64,000 bases of DNA from Roseburia_C sp031555935 (GTDB lineage: Bacteria; Bacillota; Clostridia; Lachnospirales; Lachnospiraceae), in contig JAVBTX010000022.1 in NCBI GenBank assembly GCA_031555935.1, forward strand, positions 62,001 to 126,000, given 5' to 3'. Position numbers and translations under genes: made by a program. Below the pieces are notes generated by a model. That model made no database searches. It had not been told where the DNA came from and worked only from the letters and a program-made list of their open reading frames with translations. Shown piece by piece: positions 21,413-29,574 of this stretch (position 1 is its first letter; the number at the start of each line of letters is the position of its first letter).

Positions 21413-24403
21413 GTGTACAACGAAGTAAGCCAAGCATATAAAACTAAAATAGCAGAGCCAAGCCGTACCTTCCGTGCTAGGTTAGTCAACGTAAATAATG
21501 CCAAGGAAATCATAGATAGTGGATTCCTTGGCATTAAATCTTATTCACAGAGCAACGAGGACACAGAAACGTTGTCACTCGGCGGGACAGTATCGCAATA
21601 TATTGAAGTGCAAGTATTTAACCCGCCATTCATGGTAACCGGTAAAGAATTTGAATATCAGATAGGTCTACTTCTTAACGATGATACAATCGAATATATC
21701 CCGATAGGACGATTTACCGCTGAAAAACCAACAGAAGAAGATGGGCTGGTAACATTTACCGCCTATGACCGATTCGTGAGCAAATTAGGCTATTTATTCA
21801 GTTCCACGCTGACATATCCAACAGACGGTAAGAACATTCTAAAAGAGATTCAGACCAAGAGCGGTATCACAATTAATTACAGTTCGCTGCCAGATGGGAT
21901 AGTCATACCTAAGCGGTCCGTAATATCCGATTCAGATGAGACCGGCGGCACCGCAACCACCTACGAGAATCCTTTTGACGGTTTTACCTACCGAGAAACA
22001 ATCGGTTATCTAGCCACTATGTATGGCAAATTTGCAACAATTAACCGGCAAGGTGCAGTAGAATTTCGCTGGTACACAGAATCGGGGCATAGGGTAGAAA
22101 CAAATGAATCCTACGGCGATATTAATTGTGCAGAAACCGAATACCAAGTGAAATACGTGGAATGCACCATTGGCAGTAACAGCGAAAATGTTTTAACAAG
22201 TGGCAGTGGAGCAACCGGCATCAGTTGTAACGCGCCGGTGATGAATCAGACTATCTTAAACAGTATCTACAGCAAAGTTGGTGGCATGAAATATTTGCCG
22301 ACCACCCTATCATACAAAGGCGACCCACGGACGGATTTAGGAGATATAGTTACGGTTGTAAAAAGGGACAGCACGGAAATAAAAGTACCAATTATGTCGT
22401 TAAACTTTGACTTTGACGGCGGATTGATAAATGAAGTCGGCAGCTACGGCGACACTGAGGAATCTAGCGAGAGCAGGCAGGCCGGACCTGCCGCAAAGCG
22501 TATGGATAGAGTTTACAGCGAGTTGCTATTGGTAAAAGAGGTTGTTGCGACAAAGGCATCTATTGGCTATTTACAAGCCAACTATGCATCAATAACCGAA
22601 CTAGATGCAGTTAGTGCAAAAATAGACAAGATAACTGCTACAGACATCACAACGGAATACCTAGAATCGCATTACGCAGACTTGGACTTCATAAACGTGG
22701 ACACTGCAAATATCCGGCAAGGCTTTTTAAACAGCCTCATGGTAGACCAAGGCATTATAGCCGATAGGGTGGTAGCTGGAAAAGTGACGGCAACCGATGT
22801 GTTAACCGGTGTTAATATTTACGCAGACGATATTACGGCGGGCACATTATCTGTTGAACGACTGGTGTTCAGAGGGTCAATAAATAGCGTTGTATACGAA
22901 TTAAACAGTATATCAGGCGCGCTACAATCGGTCAACGTGAACACTCTGAATGGCGAGATAATTACACCACGGAGTATTACAGCAGATAGGATAGTAGCAC
23001 AGTCGATTACGGCAAATGAAATAAATGTCACGAACCTAATTAGTGATGGGCTAATCGAGGCGAATAAATTGACTGCAAAAAATATAGACGTTAATAATCT
23101 CATGGCCCAGAGCATCACTGCATCAGGAACATTGCAGAGTAGTAATTTTGCATATACCAGCGGAAATTATAGTACGGCCGGCATAAAACTAAACATGTCT
23201 ACTGGTCAGATAATAAGTAAAAGCTTTGCAATTGACAGCATTGGTAACGCTTATTTTGCTGGAAATTTAGTGGCACCAGGTGGAACAATCGCTGGATGGA
23301 GCATTAATGCCACGTCTTTGTACCGCTCAAATGCAACTTTCGGAGCCGCGGGAGGAATGTATATCGGTACGAGTGGCATAAGTTGTGGCTCGACTTTTAA
23401 AGTAGATAGTGCGGGTGCATTAACAGCAACTAGTGCAACTATAGAAGGAAATATATATGGCTATGATAAAATTTTTATGAAAAATAAAAATATATCTTAC
23501 AACGGAACCTACCCATCTTATGCGGTGATTAACACATCTATAAGCGGAGTGAGTTTTTGTGGGGTATTAGGGACAAGTGGGGGAAAGGAATTTATTTTTT
23601 TTGATTCTGCGAATTATACAACATTAAACGGCTACAAATTATTTCGAACGATAATACGCTCTGATGTGCAGATTGAAGGCGGACTGTATTGCAATAATCC
23701 GTTGTCGGCAACCAGTATAGCAACAAGCACTTTAACATGTAATTCAACGGCAATGTTTCGGTCAACTGTAAACTTTGCAGGCAGTAGCAGTTATTATCTT
23801 GCTACAAATGGAAATATATATGCGTATGCAATAGTGTCAGAAAATAATGCTGGGTACTATTGTGGAAATACAGCGGGAACAAATATTAGAATCTTGTATA
23901 TTGGTTCAAACAATAATTGCGCCGTTGGAAACAATGATTTGAGTTATCTCTTGCTATATGGTAAAACATGTAAACTTAGTTCGACCTCAGGTGCAACGGT
24001 AACATCTGATGAAAGACTAAAAAACTCGTTTAAAGATTTGACTGATTACGAAGAATTCTTCATGGATTTGGGCACATGTGCCTTTAAATATAATAAAGGC
24101 ACATCTAATCGTTATCATGTCGGTTTTAGGGCACAGAATGTGTACAAAGCACTGACGGATAATAATTTATCATCAACGGACTTTGCCGGCTATGTAAAAA
24201 TGTATATCAGTCCAGACGACGAAGATTATCAAGGTTTTACCGATGAACTGGGCTTGATTTACACTGAATTTACGGCGCTTAATACTCACATGATACAAAA
24301 AACTATCCACCGGGTAGACAGTCACGATGAACGAATAAAAGAATTAGAGGATAAACTTGATACAGCACAGAAAAGAATAGACGAATTAGAATCAAGAGCC
24401 TAG
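21413..24403 (+). CDS. Large tail fibre / baseplate protein with C-terminal S74 intramolecular chaperone
   Basis: A 996-residue protein with a GTG start. Residues ~1-350 resemble the tail-tip structural proteins of Clostridia phages ('YIPIGRFTAEKPTEEDGLVT'). Residues ~370-560 are a repetitive beta/coiled region rich in ITA/ITAD repeats, as in trimeric shafts. The C-terminal ~130 residues are a Peptidase S74 chaperone: 'TSDERLKNSFKDL' with the catalytic Ser near residue 865, and 'YHVGFRAQNVYKAL', then a coiled coil (ERIKELEDKLDTAQKRIDEL). The chaperone drives trimer folding and cuts itself off at the Ser. It is probably the receptor-binding protein. Confidence 0.85.
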   Translation: MYNEVSQAYKTKIAEPSRTFRARLVNVNNAKEIIDSGFLGIKSYSQSNEDTETLSLGGTVSQYIEVQVFNPPFMVTGKEFEYQIGLLLNDDTIEYIPIGRFTAEKPTEEDGLVTFTAYDRFVSKLGYLFSSTLTYPTDGKNILKEIQTKSGITINYSSLPDGIVIPKRSVISDSDETGGTATTYENPFDGFTYRETIGYLATMYGKFATINRQGAVEFRWYTESGHRVETNESYGDINCAETEYQVKYVECTIGSNSENVLTSGSGATGISCNAPVMNQTILNSIYSKVGGMKYLPTTLSYKGDPRTDLGDIVTVVKRDSTEIKVPIMSLNFDFDGGLINEVGSYGDTEESSESRQAGPAAKRMDRVYSELLLVKEVVATKASIGYLQANYASITELDAVSAKIDKITATDITTEYLESHYADLDFINVDTANIRQGFLNSLMVDQGIIADRVVAGKVTATDVLTGVNIYADDITAGTLSVERLVFRGSINSVVYELNSISGALQSVNVNTLNGEIITPRSITADRIVAQSITANEINVTNLISDGLIEANKLTAKNIDVNNLMAQSITASGTLQSSNFAYTSGNYSTAGIKLNMSTGQIISKSFAIDSIGNAYFAGNLVAPGGTIAGWSINATSLYRSNATFGAAGGMYIGTSGISCGSTFKVDSAGALTATSATIEGNIYGYDKIFMKNKNISYNGTYPSYAVINTSISGVSFCGVLGTSGGKEFIFFDSANYTTLNGYKLFRTIIRSDVQIEGGLYCNNPLSATSIATSTLTCNSTAMFRSTVNFAGSSSYYLATNGNIYAYAIVSENNAGYYCGNTAGTNIRILYIGSNNNCAVGNNDLSYLLLYGKTCKLSSTSGATVTSDERLKNSFKDLTDYEEFFMDLGTCAFKYNKGTSNRYHVGFRAQNVYKALTDNNLSSTDFAGYVKMYISPDDEDYQGFTDELGLIYTEFTALNTHMIQKTIHRVDSHDERIKELEDKLDTAQKRIDELESRA

Positions 24404-24432
24404 AGCCAAGCAGAAATCTGTCTGGCTCTTTT
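24402..24432 (+). terminator. Rho-independent terminator after the fibre gene
   Basis: Stem AGAGCCA (24402-24408) / TGGCTCT (24423-24429) then TTTT, overlapping the fibre stop codon. Confidence 0.75.
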
Positions 24433-24459
24433 ATGATAAAGAAAAGAGGACAAAATCAT

Positions 24460-24699
24460 ATGAACACAGAATTAATCGTAGCACTAATCACCCTAGCTGG
24501 CAGTGCATTGGGAACATTTTCGGGAATCGCAGTAAGTTCCCGATTGACGAATTACCGCATTGAGCAACTAGAAAACAAGGTTGACAAGCACAACAGTGTA
24601 ATCGAACGAACCTTTGAACTCGAAAAACAGACCGAGCTTCAAGAAGAAAAATTAAGGGTCGTAAATCATCGAATTGCGGACTTGGAAAGGGGACAATAG
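24460..24699 (+). CDS. XhlA-like membrane-anchored lysis accessory protein
   Basis: A 79-residue protein with an N-terminal hydrophobic segment (residues 4-25) and a coiled coil (residues 30-75, 'RIEQLENKVDKHNSVIER'). This layout matches the XhlA/hemolysin-type proteins encoded just before phage holins. ATG 24460 follows the SD 'agagga'; an upstream in-frame ATG at 24433 lies in the terminator tail and is less likely. The next gene starts 1 base after its stop. Confidence 0.65.
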   Translation: MNTELIVALITLAGSALGTFSGIAVSSRLTNYRIEQLENKVDKHNSVIERTFELEKQTELQEEKLRVVNHRIADLERGQ

Positions 24700-24700
24700 T

Positions 24701-24910
24701 ATGTATAAAAAATGGTTAAAAGCGGCTGGCATTAGAGCTGCCAAAACAATGGCCCAAACAGTAATTGCCACAATTGGAACATCAGCGGTATTGAGTGATG
24801 TCAATTGGATAACTGCATTATCAGCAACGGCACTAGCCGGATTATTGTCACTATTAACATCTTTATATGGATTGCCGGAGTTAACCGGAGAAGGAGAGGA
24901 ACAATCATGA
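24701..24910 (+). CDS. Holin (r1t-type)
   Basis: A 69-residue protein with two hydrophobic segments (residues ~13-30 and 38-57) split by a short turn, preceded by a basic amphipathic start (YKKWLKAAGIRAAKTMAQT). The sequence pattern matches the small r1t-like phage holin family, which opens the membrane to release the endolysin. SD 'aaaggggac' before ATG 24701. Its stop overlaps the endolysin ATG (ATGA). Confidence 0.82.
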   Translation: MYKKWLKAAGIRAAKTMAQTVIATIGTSAVLSDVNWITALSATALAGLLSLLTSLYGLPELTGEGEEQS

Positions 24911-25695
24911 AAACAGAACAGAATAGCTTTATTGAAACTATTGCGGCGGCAGCGCGTAAAAATTACGCTACATACAAAATCCTACCATCCCTAACAATTG
25001 CCCAGGCCATCCTTGAAAGTAATTGGGGAAAATCAGCACTTGCACAGCAATGCCACAACTATTTCGGCATGAAGTGGAGCAGTACAGCAACATGTGGCTA
25101 CAAAGAGTTCCTAACCAAGGAACAGAACAAAGATGGCACATGGATTACGATTATGGCTAAATTCCGCAAGTATGATTCCTTAGAAGATGGTATCAAAGGC
25201 TATTACGAGTTTCTACAGTACAAGCGGTACCAGAACTTAAAAGGCGTAACTGATTATAAAGAAGCTTGCCGATTAATCAAAGCGGACGGCTGGGCCACCG
25301 CATTAACATATACACCAAGCTTGATTAACTTGATTGAAAAATATAGTCTTACACAATACGACGTTCCGGCTGCAACAGCGAAGCCAACCGCACCAACACC
25401 AACCGTCCAAGCCGCGGAAGTTGCACCGGTGCAACCAGAATACAAGGTTGGCCAGACTTATACGCTTCAAGCCGAAATGAAAGTGCGGACTGGAGCCGGA
25501 ATTGAATTTCGGGCAAAGAATTATGCGGAGTTGACCGAGGACGGCAAAAAGCATGATGTGGACAAGGATGGTTGCCTGGATAAAGGCACGAAGGTGACTT
25601 GTAAGGATATTAAAAAGGTTGGCAATGATGTTTGGATAAGGACACCGTCTGGATGGATTGCTGCGGTATACAATGGGAAAACATATATAAAATAA
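24907..25695 (+). CDS. Endolysin: N-acetylglucosaminidase with SH3-like domain
   Basis: A 262-residue lysin. Residues ~5-155 form a GH73 glucosaminidase domain like that of FlgJ and Firmicutes autolysins, with the catalytic Glu in 'AILESNWGKS' and 'CHNYFGMKW'. A Pro/Ala/Thr linker (about 158-178) contains the EVAPVQPE segment also found at the end of the gene at 8553-8747. The C-terminus (about 180-262) is a bacterial SH3-like wall-binding domain ('YTLQAEMKVRTGAGIEFRAK', 'VWIRTPSGWIAAVYNG'). No signal peptide, so release depends on the holin encoded just upstream. Confidence 0.9.
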   Translation: MKTEQNSFIETIAAAARKNYATYKILPSLTIAQAILESNWGKSALAQQCHNYFGMKWSSTATCGYKEFLTKEQNKDGTWITIMAKFRKYDSLEDGIKGYYEFLQYKRYQNLKGVTDYKEACRLIKADGWATALTYTPSLINLIEKYSLTQYDVPAATAKPTAPTPTVQAAEVAPVQPEYKVGQTYTLQAEMKVRTGAGIEFRAKNYAELTEDGKKHDVDKDGCLDKGTKVTCKDIKKVGNDVWIRTPSGWIAAVYNGKTYIK

Positions 25696-25698
25696 AAC

Positions 25699-25734
25699 AA
25701 TTGGTCAGTGTGGAGGAATCTGCACTGACCAATT
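25699..25734. terminator. Strong, probably bidirectional terminator after endolysin
   Basis: A perfect 12-bp stem AATTGGTCAGTG (25699-25710) / CACTGACCAATT (25723-25734) flanked by A-rich and T-rich ends. It ends the late operon. Confidence 0.8.
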
Positions 25735-25741
25735 TAGGGTA

Positions 25742-25770
25742 TTCCAATTTATGGAAAAACATATTATAAT
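25742..25770 (+). promoter_or_regulatory. Promoter of the attachment-proximal cargo gene
   Basis: Perfect -10 TATAAT (25765-25770) with a weak -35 TTCCAA 17 bases upstream. Confidence 0.5.
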
Positions 25771-25818
25771 GAATTTGTGAAGCGTTGGACAAAGAATGCA
25801 TATGAAAGGGAGGGTGTT

Positions 25819-26370
25819 ATGGATAATATAATTTTTTTAATTTTTTTTGCGGCACTATGTTATGGTGGCTACAGGTTTGTATGCTGGTTGCTTAGTAAGG
25901 GATTTGATGCCTTTGATAAAGGCGAAAAGTCTTATAGGAGATTTAAAATAGACATTACGGAGAACGGCAAAAATCGTGGTGAACTGCGAAAAGAAATTAT
26001 GAATTTCATTATGTGTCATGGTGGTATTGAGCGTGTCCAGATAAATTTTATAAAAGCAAATTCGGAAAACAATTTTAACGGGTATGCTACGGATTTTGTT
26101 GTATATGATAAACAGAACAATGCTTTTCGGTACAATTTTAGAGAACATGGATATGATAATGTGCATGCTAACGCTGGGTATGATATTTTTGAGAGAATAA
26201 AGGATGAAATAGGATGTTATTGGCATGTCTATTATAGCCAAGGTTACCCTACTGATAGTTCGGTATTAGAGCGTATAACATTGTTTTCAGATGTAGAGTG
26301 GGATAAATATTGTAAGCAAAAAGAAAAAGCAAAGCATCCCGAGGTGAATTCGAGTTATAAACAAGTTTAG
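25819..26370 (+). CDS. Single-TM protein of unknown function at the prophage right end
   Basis: A 183-residue protein with one N-terminal membrane segment (residues ~4-22, 'IFLIFFAALCYGGYRFVCWL') and a soluble remainder of mixed structure. ATG 25819 is chosen for the SD 'gggaggg'; an in-frame GTG at 25777 lacks one. It lies after the lysis terminator, has its own promoter, and is the last gene before the attachment site, the usual place of lysogenic conversion genes. No family recognised. No clear terminator follows before the sigma fragment. Confidence 0.6.
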   Translation: MDNIIFLIFFAALCYGGYRFVCWLLSKGFDAFDKGEKSYRRFKIDITENGKNRGELRKEIMNFIMCHGGIERVQINFIKANSENNFNGYATDFVVYDKQNNAFRYNFREHGYDNVHANAGYDIFERIKDEIGCYWHVYYSQGYPTDSSVLERITLFSDVEWDKYCKQKEKAKHPEVNSSYKQV

Positions 26371-26475
26371 AATGGGTATCCACTCTAATTGGTGCACCGG
26401 TCTTTGAGGGTGAATAGTATGGTGGTTTTGTGAAAATTTACATTATTAATAGAAGAAAGCCAATCAAAATGCATT

Positions 26476-26510
26476 GTATGTTCTAACATACATCATCAGT
26501 GTAGCAATCA
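26476..26510. other. Right prophage-chromosome junction (attR or attL) inside a sigK reading frame
   Basis: The sigma-factor homology begins at about 26506 ('NQINLFDIV'); codons before it do not fit the family. A perfect palindrome GTATGTT-CT-AACATAC occupies 26476-26491, beside the junction, and could be a recombinase arm site. The exact core cannot be set without the left end. Confidence 0.6.
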
Positions 26511-26781
26511 AATCAACCTCTTCGACATCGTCGAAAACGATGAACCCGACATTGTCGAACAGATGGAATTTGGGAAAAATGTCAAAAAACTATACGAATT
26601 GATTCCTCAGGTGCTGACCGAGCGAGAGCAGGAAATACTGTGCAAACGCTATGGGCTCAGAAATATTCGTTCAGTGACTCAGCGGGAAATCGCCAAGGAA
26701 TTAAACATATCACGCTCGTATGTCAGTCGAATCGAAAAGAAAGCAATTGAAAAGCTGAAAAAAAGCTTTGTCGAAAATTGA
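26506..26781 (+). CDS. sigK: SigK-like sporulation sigma factor, 3' half (gene split by prophage)
   Basis: About 91 codons of a sigma-70 family protein: end of region 3 ('IVENDEPDIVEQMEF') and all of region 4 with the -35-binding helix-turn-helix ('LTEREQEILCKRYGL', 'TQREIAKELNISRSYVSRIE'). The 'SRSYVSRIEK' form is that of SigK, the late mother-cell sigma factor. No SD precedes the first ATG (26563), and homology runs upstream of it, so this is not a separate gene but the back half of one broken by the prophage. A terminator follows. The front half and a recombinase are predicted left of the window. SigE or another sporulation sigma is the less likely alternative. Confidence 0.82.
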   Translation, partial: NQINLFDIVENDEPDIVEQMEFGKNVKKLYELIPQVLTEREQEILCKRYGLRNIRSVTQREIAKELNISRSYVSRIEKKAIEKLKKSFVEN

Positions 26782-26797
26782 ATAAACCCCTTTTAAA

Positions 26798-26834
26798 AAG
26801 ATGGAAATTATGTTATGATAATTCCATCTTTTTT
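26798..26834 (+). terminator. Terminator of the sigma factor gene
   Basis: Stem AAGATGGAA (26798-26806) / TTCCATCTT (26822-26830), extendable with one bulge, followed by TTTTTAT. Confidence 0.8.
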
Positions 26835-26904
26835 ATCGTTAACAGCAATCAGCTGAATAATCCCAAATAAATAAAAATAAAAATGAATAAAAGGGAGTGA
26901 TACG

Positions 26905-28461
26905 TTGTATAGTATTGTATCAACGGCAATCGTGCGTGGTATCGAAAGTCTGGAAGTAATTGTTGAGGCCGATGTCAGTGACGGAATGCCAATGTTTGAA
27001 ATGGTCGGTTACTTGGGCGCAGAAGTGCAAGAGGCGCGGGAGCGGGTGCGGACAGCCCTCCGCAATAGCGGCTATTTGCTGCCGGCGAAGCGGATAACCG
27101 TAAATCTATCGCCGGCGGACATCCGTAAAACGGGGGCAGGCTTTGATTTACCAATTGCAGTGGCGATTCTGACTGCGCTTGGCATAATTCCCAAGGAGCG
27201 GGTAAGACCTTTGCTGGTAATTGGCGAAATCGGTCTAAGTGGCAGAATCCTTCCCGTGTCTGGGGTGTTGCCAATGATTAGTGCCGCTTATGAACGAGGC
27301 TTGAAGGGTGCCATTGTGGCAATGGAAAATCTGGCAGAAGCCAGGCTAATCTCAGGAATGGAAGTCTATGGGGTGGAAAATGTTGAGCAGTTAATTAATT
27401 TTCTTCAGGGCCAGATGAGCGAGGCGGAGATTGCCCAGATGACGAAGGTGCGAAAGAGTCCATTGCAGCAGCAGGAAGAACTAGAAGCTGCATCAGAAGG
27501 CGGCGATTTTGCCGAAATAAACGGTCAAAAATTGCTCAAAAGAGCTTGTGAAGTAGCAGTTTCAGGAATGCATAATTTGCTGATTGTGGGGCCGCCGGGA
27601 GCGGGGAAAACAATGGCGGCCAAACGCATCCCGACAATTCTGCCATCGCTGACGAAGACGGAGCAACTGGAAATATCCAAGATTTACAGTGTCAGTGGAA
27701 TGTTTGAAAAGAAAGCCGGTCTGCTCAAAGAAAGACCCTTTCGCAGTCCGCATCATACCATTACACCACAAGGACTATCAGGTGGTGGCAGCTATCCCAA
27801 ACCGGGGGAAGTGAGTCTTGCTCATGGTGGTGTACTCTTTTTGGATGAGATGACAGAATTTCAGAAAAAAACGCTCGAGGTATTGCGGCAGCCCTTGGAA
27901 GAAAAGCAAGTAAAGCTAGTCAGACAAACAGGAACGTACAGCTATCCAGCCGATTTTTTGCTCGTTGGAGCAATGAATCCCTGTGCCTGTGGTTATTATC
28001 CGGATATGCAAAAATGTCGTTGCAGCAGCTCGGCAATTGGACATTATTTAAATAAAATCAGTCAGCCGCTGCTAGACCGAATTGACCTGTGCGTGGAAGC
28101 ACCACGATTGAAGTATGAAGAGGTGGTAAAACAAAAAATGAATGAGACATCAGCGCAGATACGAGCCCGGGTCGAGCAGGTGCAAAAGATTCAAAGAGAG
28201 CGGTTTTTGGGAACGGCAATTCGTTTTAATAGTCAGATTCCACCAGCTCAGATGGAACAGTATTGTCATTTACCGCTGCCGCTTCGGGCATACATGAAAG
28301 AAATTTATCAAGAACTGTCACTAACAGCCCGCTCCTACCACAAAATCCTCAAGGTGGCACGGACTATCGCGGATATGGAGGGGCAGGCGCAAATAAATCA
28401 AAAGCATTTGACGGAGGCGGTGTGCTACCGCAGTTTGGATAAAAAAATATGGGAGCGATAA
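26905..28461 (+). CDS. ComM/YifB-like Mg-chelatase family AAA+ ATPase
   Basis: A 518-residue protein of the YifB/ComM family. The N-terminal Lon-protease-like ChlI domain (about 1-170, 'VNLSPADIRKTGAGFDLPIA') is followed by an AAA+ core with Walker A 'GPPGAGKT' and Walker B 'GVLFLDEMTEF', and a C-terminal Mg-chelatase helical domain. ComM is a hexameric helicase that aids branch migration during natural transformation in Gram-negatives; in Clostridia the role is less certain. TTG start with SD 'aagggagtg'. It precedes dprA, a transformation gene, which fits a shared role in recombination of incoming DNA. Confidence 0.9.
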   Translation: MYSIVSTAIVRGIESLEVIVEADVSDGMPMFEMVGYLGAEVQEARERVRTALRNSGYLLPAKRITVNLSPADIRKTGAGFDLPIAVAILTALGIIPKERVRPLLVIGEIGLSGRILPVSGVLPMISAAYERGLKGAIVAMENLAEARLISGMEVYGVENVEQLINFLQGQMSEAEIAQMTKVRKSPLQQQEELEAASEGGDFAEINGQKLLKRACEVAVSGMHNLLIVGPPGAGKTMAAKRIPTILPSLTKTEQLEISKIYSVSGMFEKKAGLLKERPFRSPHHTITPQGLSGGGSYPKPGEVSLAHGGVLFLDEMTEFQKKTLEVLRQPLEEKQVKLVRQTGTYSYPADFLLVGAMNPCACGYYPDMQKCRCSSSAIGHYLNKISQPLLDRIDLCVEAPRLKYEEVVKQKMNETSAQIRARVEQVQKIQRERFLGTAIRFNSQIPPAQMEQYCHLPLPLRAYMKEIYQELSLTARSYHKILKVARTIADMEGQAQINQKHLTEAVCYRSLDKKIWER

Positions 28462-28466
28462 AAGAT

Positions 28467-29546
28467 ATGGGTGTAATGATGAAATATCAATATTGGCTGG
28501 CGTGGCATGCCGAGAAGATTGGTGTCCGCAAAATCAATTGTCTTTTAGAGCAGGGCTATTCGGCGGAACGAATCTATCACATGACCAGCACCAAAATAGA
28601 ACAAACAGACTGGGATTTCAAATGGGCGAAGGAAATCCTATTACAAAAACAAATTCAGTTGGTGACGCAGGAACAATCGACTTACCCGGAGAAGCTGCGC
28701 AGTTTATTAGACCGGCCGTATGGTTTGTTTATCAAGGGGCGGCTACCGGATGAGAATAATAAAAGTGTCGCCATTGTGGGGGCGCGAAGGTGCTCGGAAT
28801 ATGGCCGGGCGGTGGCAGGGAAAATAGGTGAAAAGCTAGCTGATAGTGGCGTGCAGGTGATTAGTGGGCTGGCGCTTGGAATAGATAGCGCCAGCCACTA
28901 TGGTGCACTCGGCAAAAATAGTGAAAAGTCCATATCGCATGCACACAGTCGAAACAGCTATGCGGTTTTGGGCTGTGGCGTTGATATTTGCTACCCGCCG
29001 AGTAATCAGGCGCTCTATGAAAAAATAGCGCTAAGCGGTGGCTTGATTTCAGAATATCCACCAGAAACCGCACCGTTGCCGCACCGCTTTCCGATGCGTA
29101 ACCGAATCATCAGCGGACTCAGTGATATTGTCGTGGTAGTTGAGGCCAAAGAAAAGAGCGGCTCCTTAATTACCGCAGACTGTGCCTTGGAGCAAGGACG
29201 TGAGATATATGCAGTGCCCGGGCGGATTAGCGACCCCTTAAATGCCGGATGTAACCGCTTGATAGAACAGGGAGCCGGAATAATTATTTCGGTGGAAGAC
29301 TTTCTGAAAGATATGCAAATTTTACATACATCAAAAACGGGTCAAATAAACTTTTCGAAAAAATCACTTGAAAAAGAAGAATTGTTGGTGTATGCTTTAT
29401 TGGATTTACAGCCGAAGAATATCAGTGAAATCATAAATGAACTTGAATGGGATATTTCGAAGACATTAAAAATACTCTCAGGCTTGCAGCAACAGGGGTT
29501 AATACAAGAAGTATTTAAAAACTACTACATACGGACATTAAGTTGA
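28467..29546 (+). CDS. dprA: DNA processing protein DprA
   Basis: About 359 residues. The Rossmann-like core shows 'SVAIVGARRCSEYGRAVA', 'VISGLALGIDSASHYGAL', 'VLGCGVDICYPPSN', 'FPMRNRIISGLSD' and 'KSGSLITADCALEQGR', the standard DprA motifs. A C-terminal winged helix follows (about 295-355). DprA binds single-stranded DNA and loads RecA. Several ATGs compete (28449, 28467, 28476, 28479); none has an ideal SD. About ten extra residues, basic and Ser/His-rich, sit between 'HYGAL' and 'VLGCG', where the family normally has a short glycine turn. Confidence 0.9.
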   Translation: MGVMMKYQYWLAWHAEKIGVRKINCLLEQGYSAERIYHMTSTKIEQTDWDFKWAKEILLQKQIQLVTQEQSTYPEKLRSLLDRPYGLFIKGRLPDENNKSVAIVGARRCSEYGRAVAGKIGEKLADSGVQVISGLALGIDSASHYGALGKNSEKSISHAHSRNSYAVLGCGVDICYPPSNQALYEKIALSGGLISEYPPETAPLPHRFPMRNRIISGLSDIVVVVEAKEKSGSLITADCALEQGREIYAVPGRISDPLNAGCNRLIEQGAGIIISVEDFLKDMQILHTSKTGQINFSKKSLEKEELLVYALLDLQPKNISEIINELEWDISKTLKILSGLQQQGLIQEVFKNYYIRTLS

Positions 29547-29574
29547 CGTAATGATAATAAAAAGGAGCAGGGTT

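Noticed and set aside
26563..26781. Independent small sigma-like protein of 72 codons
   Set aside because: No SD before ATG 26563, and SigK homology continues upstream of this ATG to about 26506, so it is the 3' part of a split gene.
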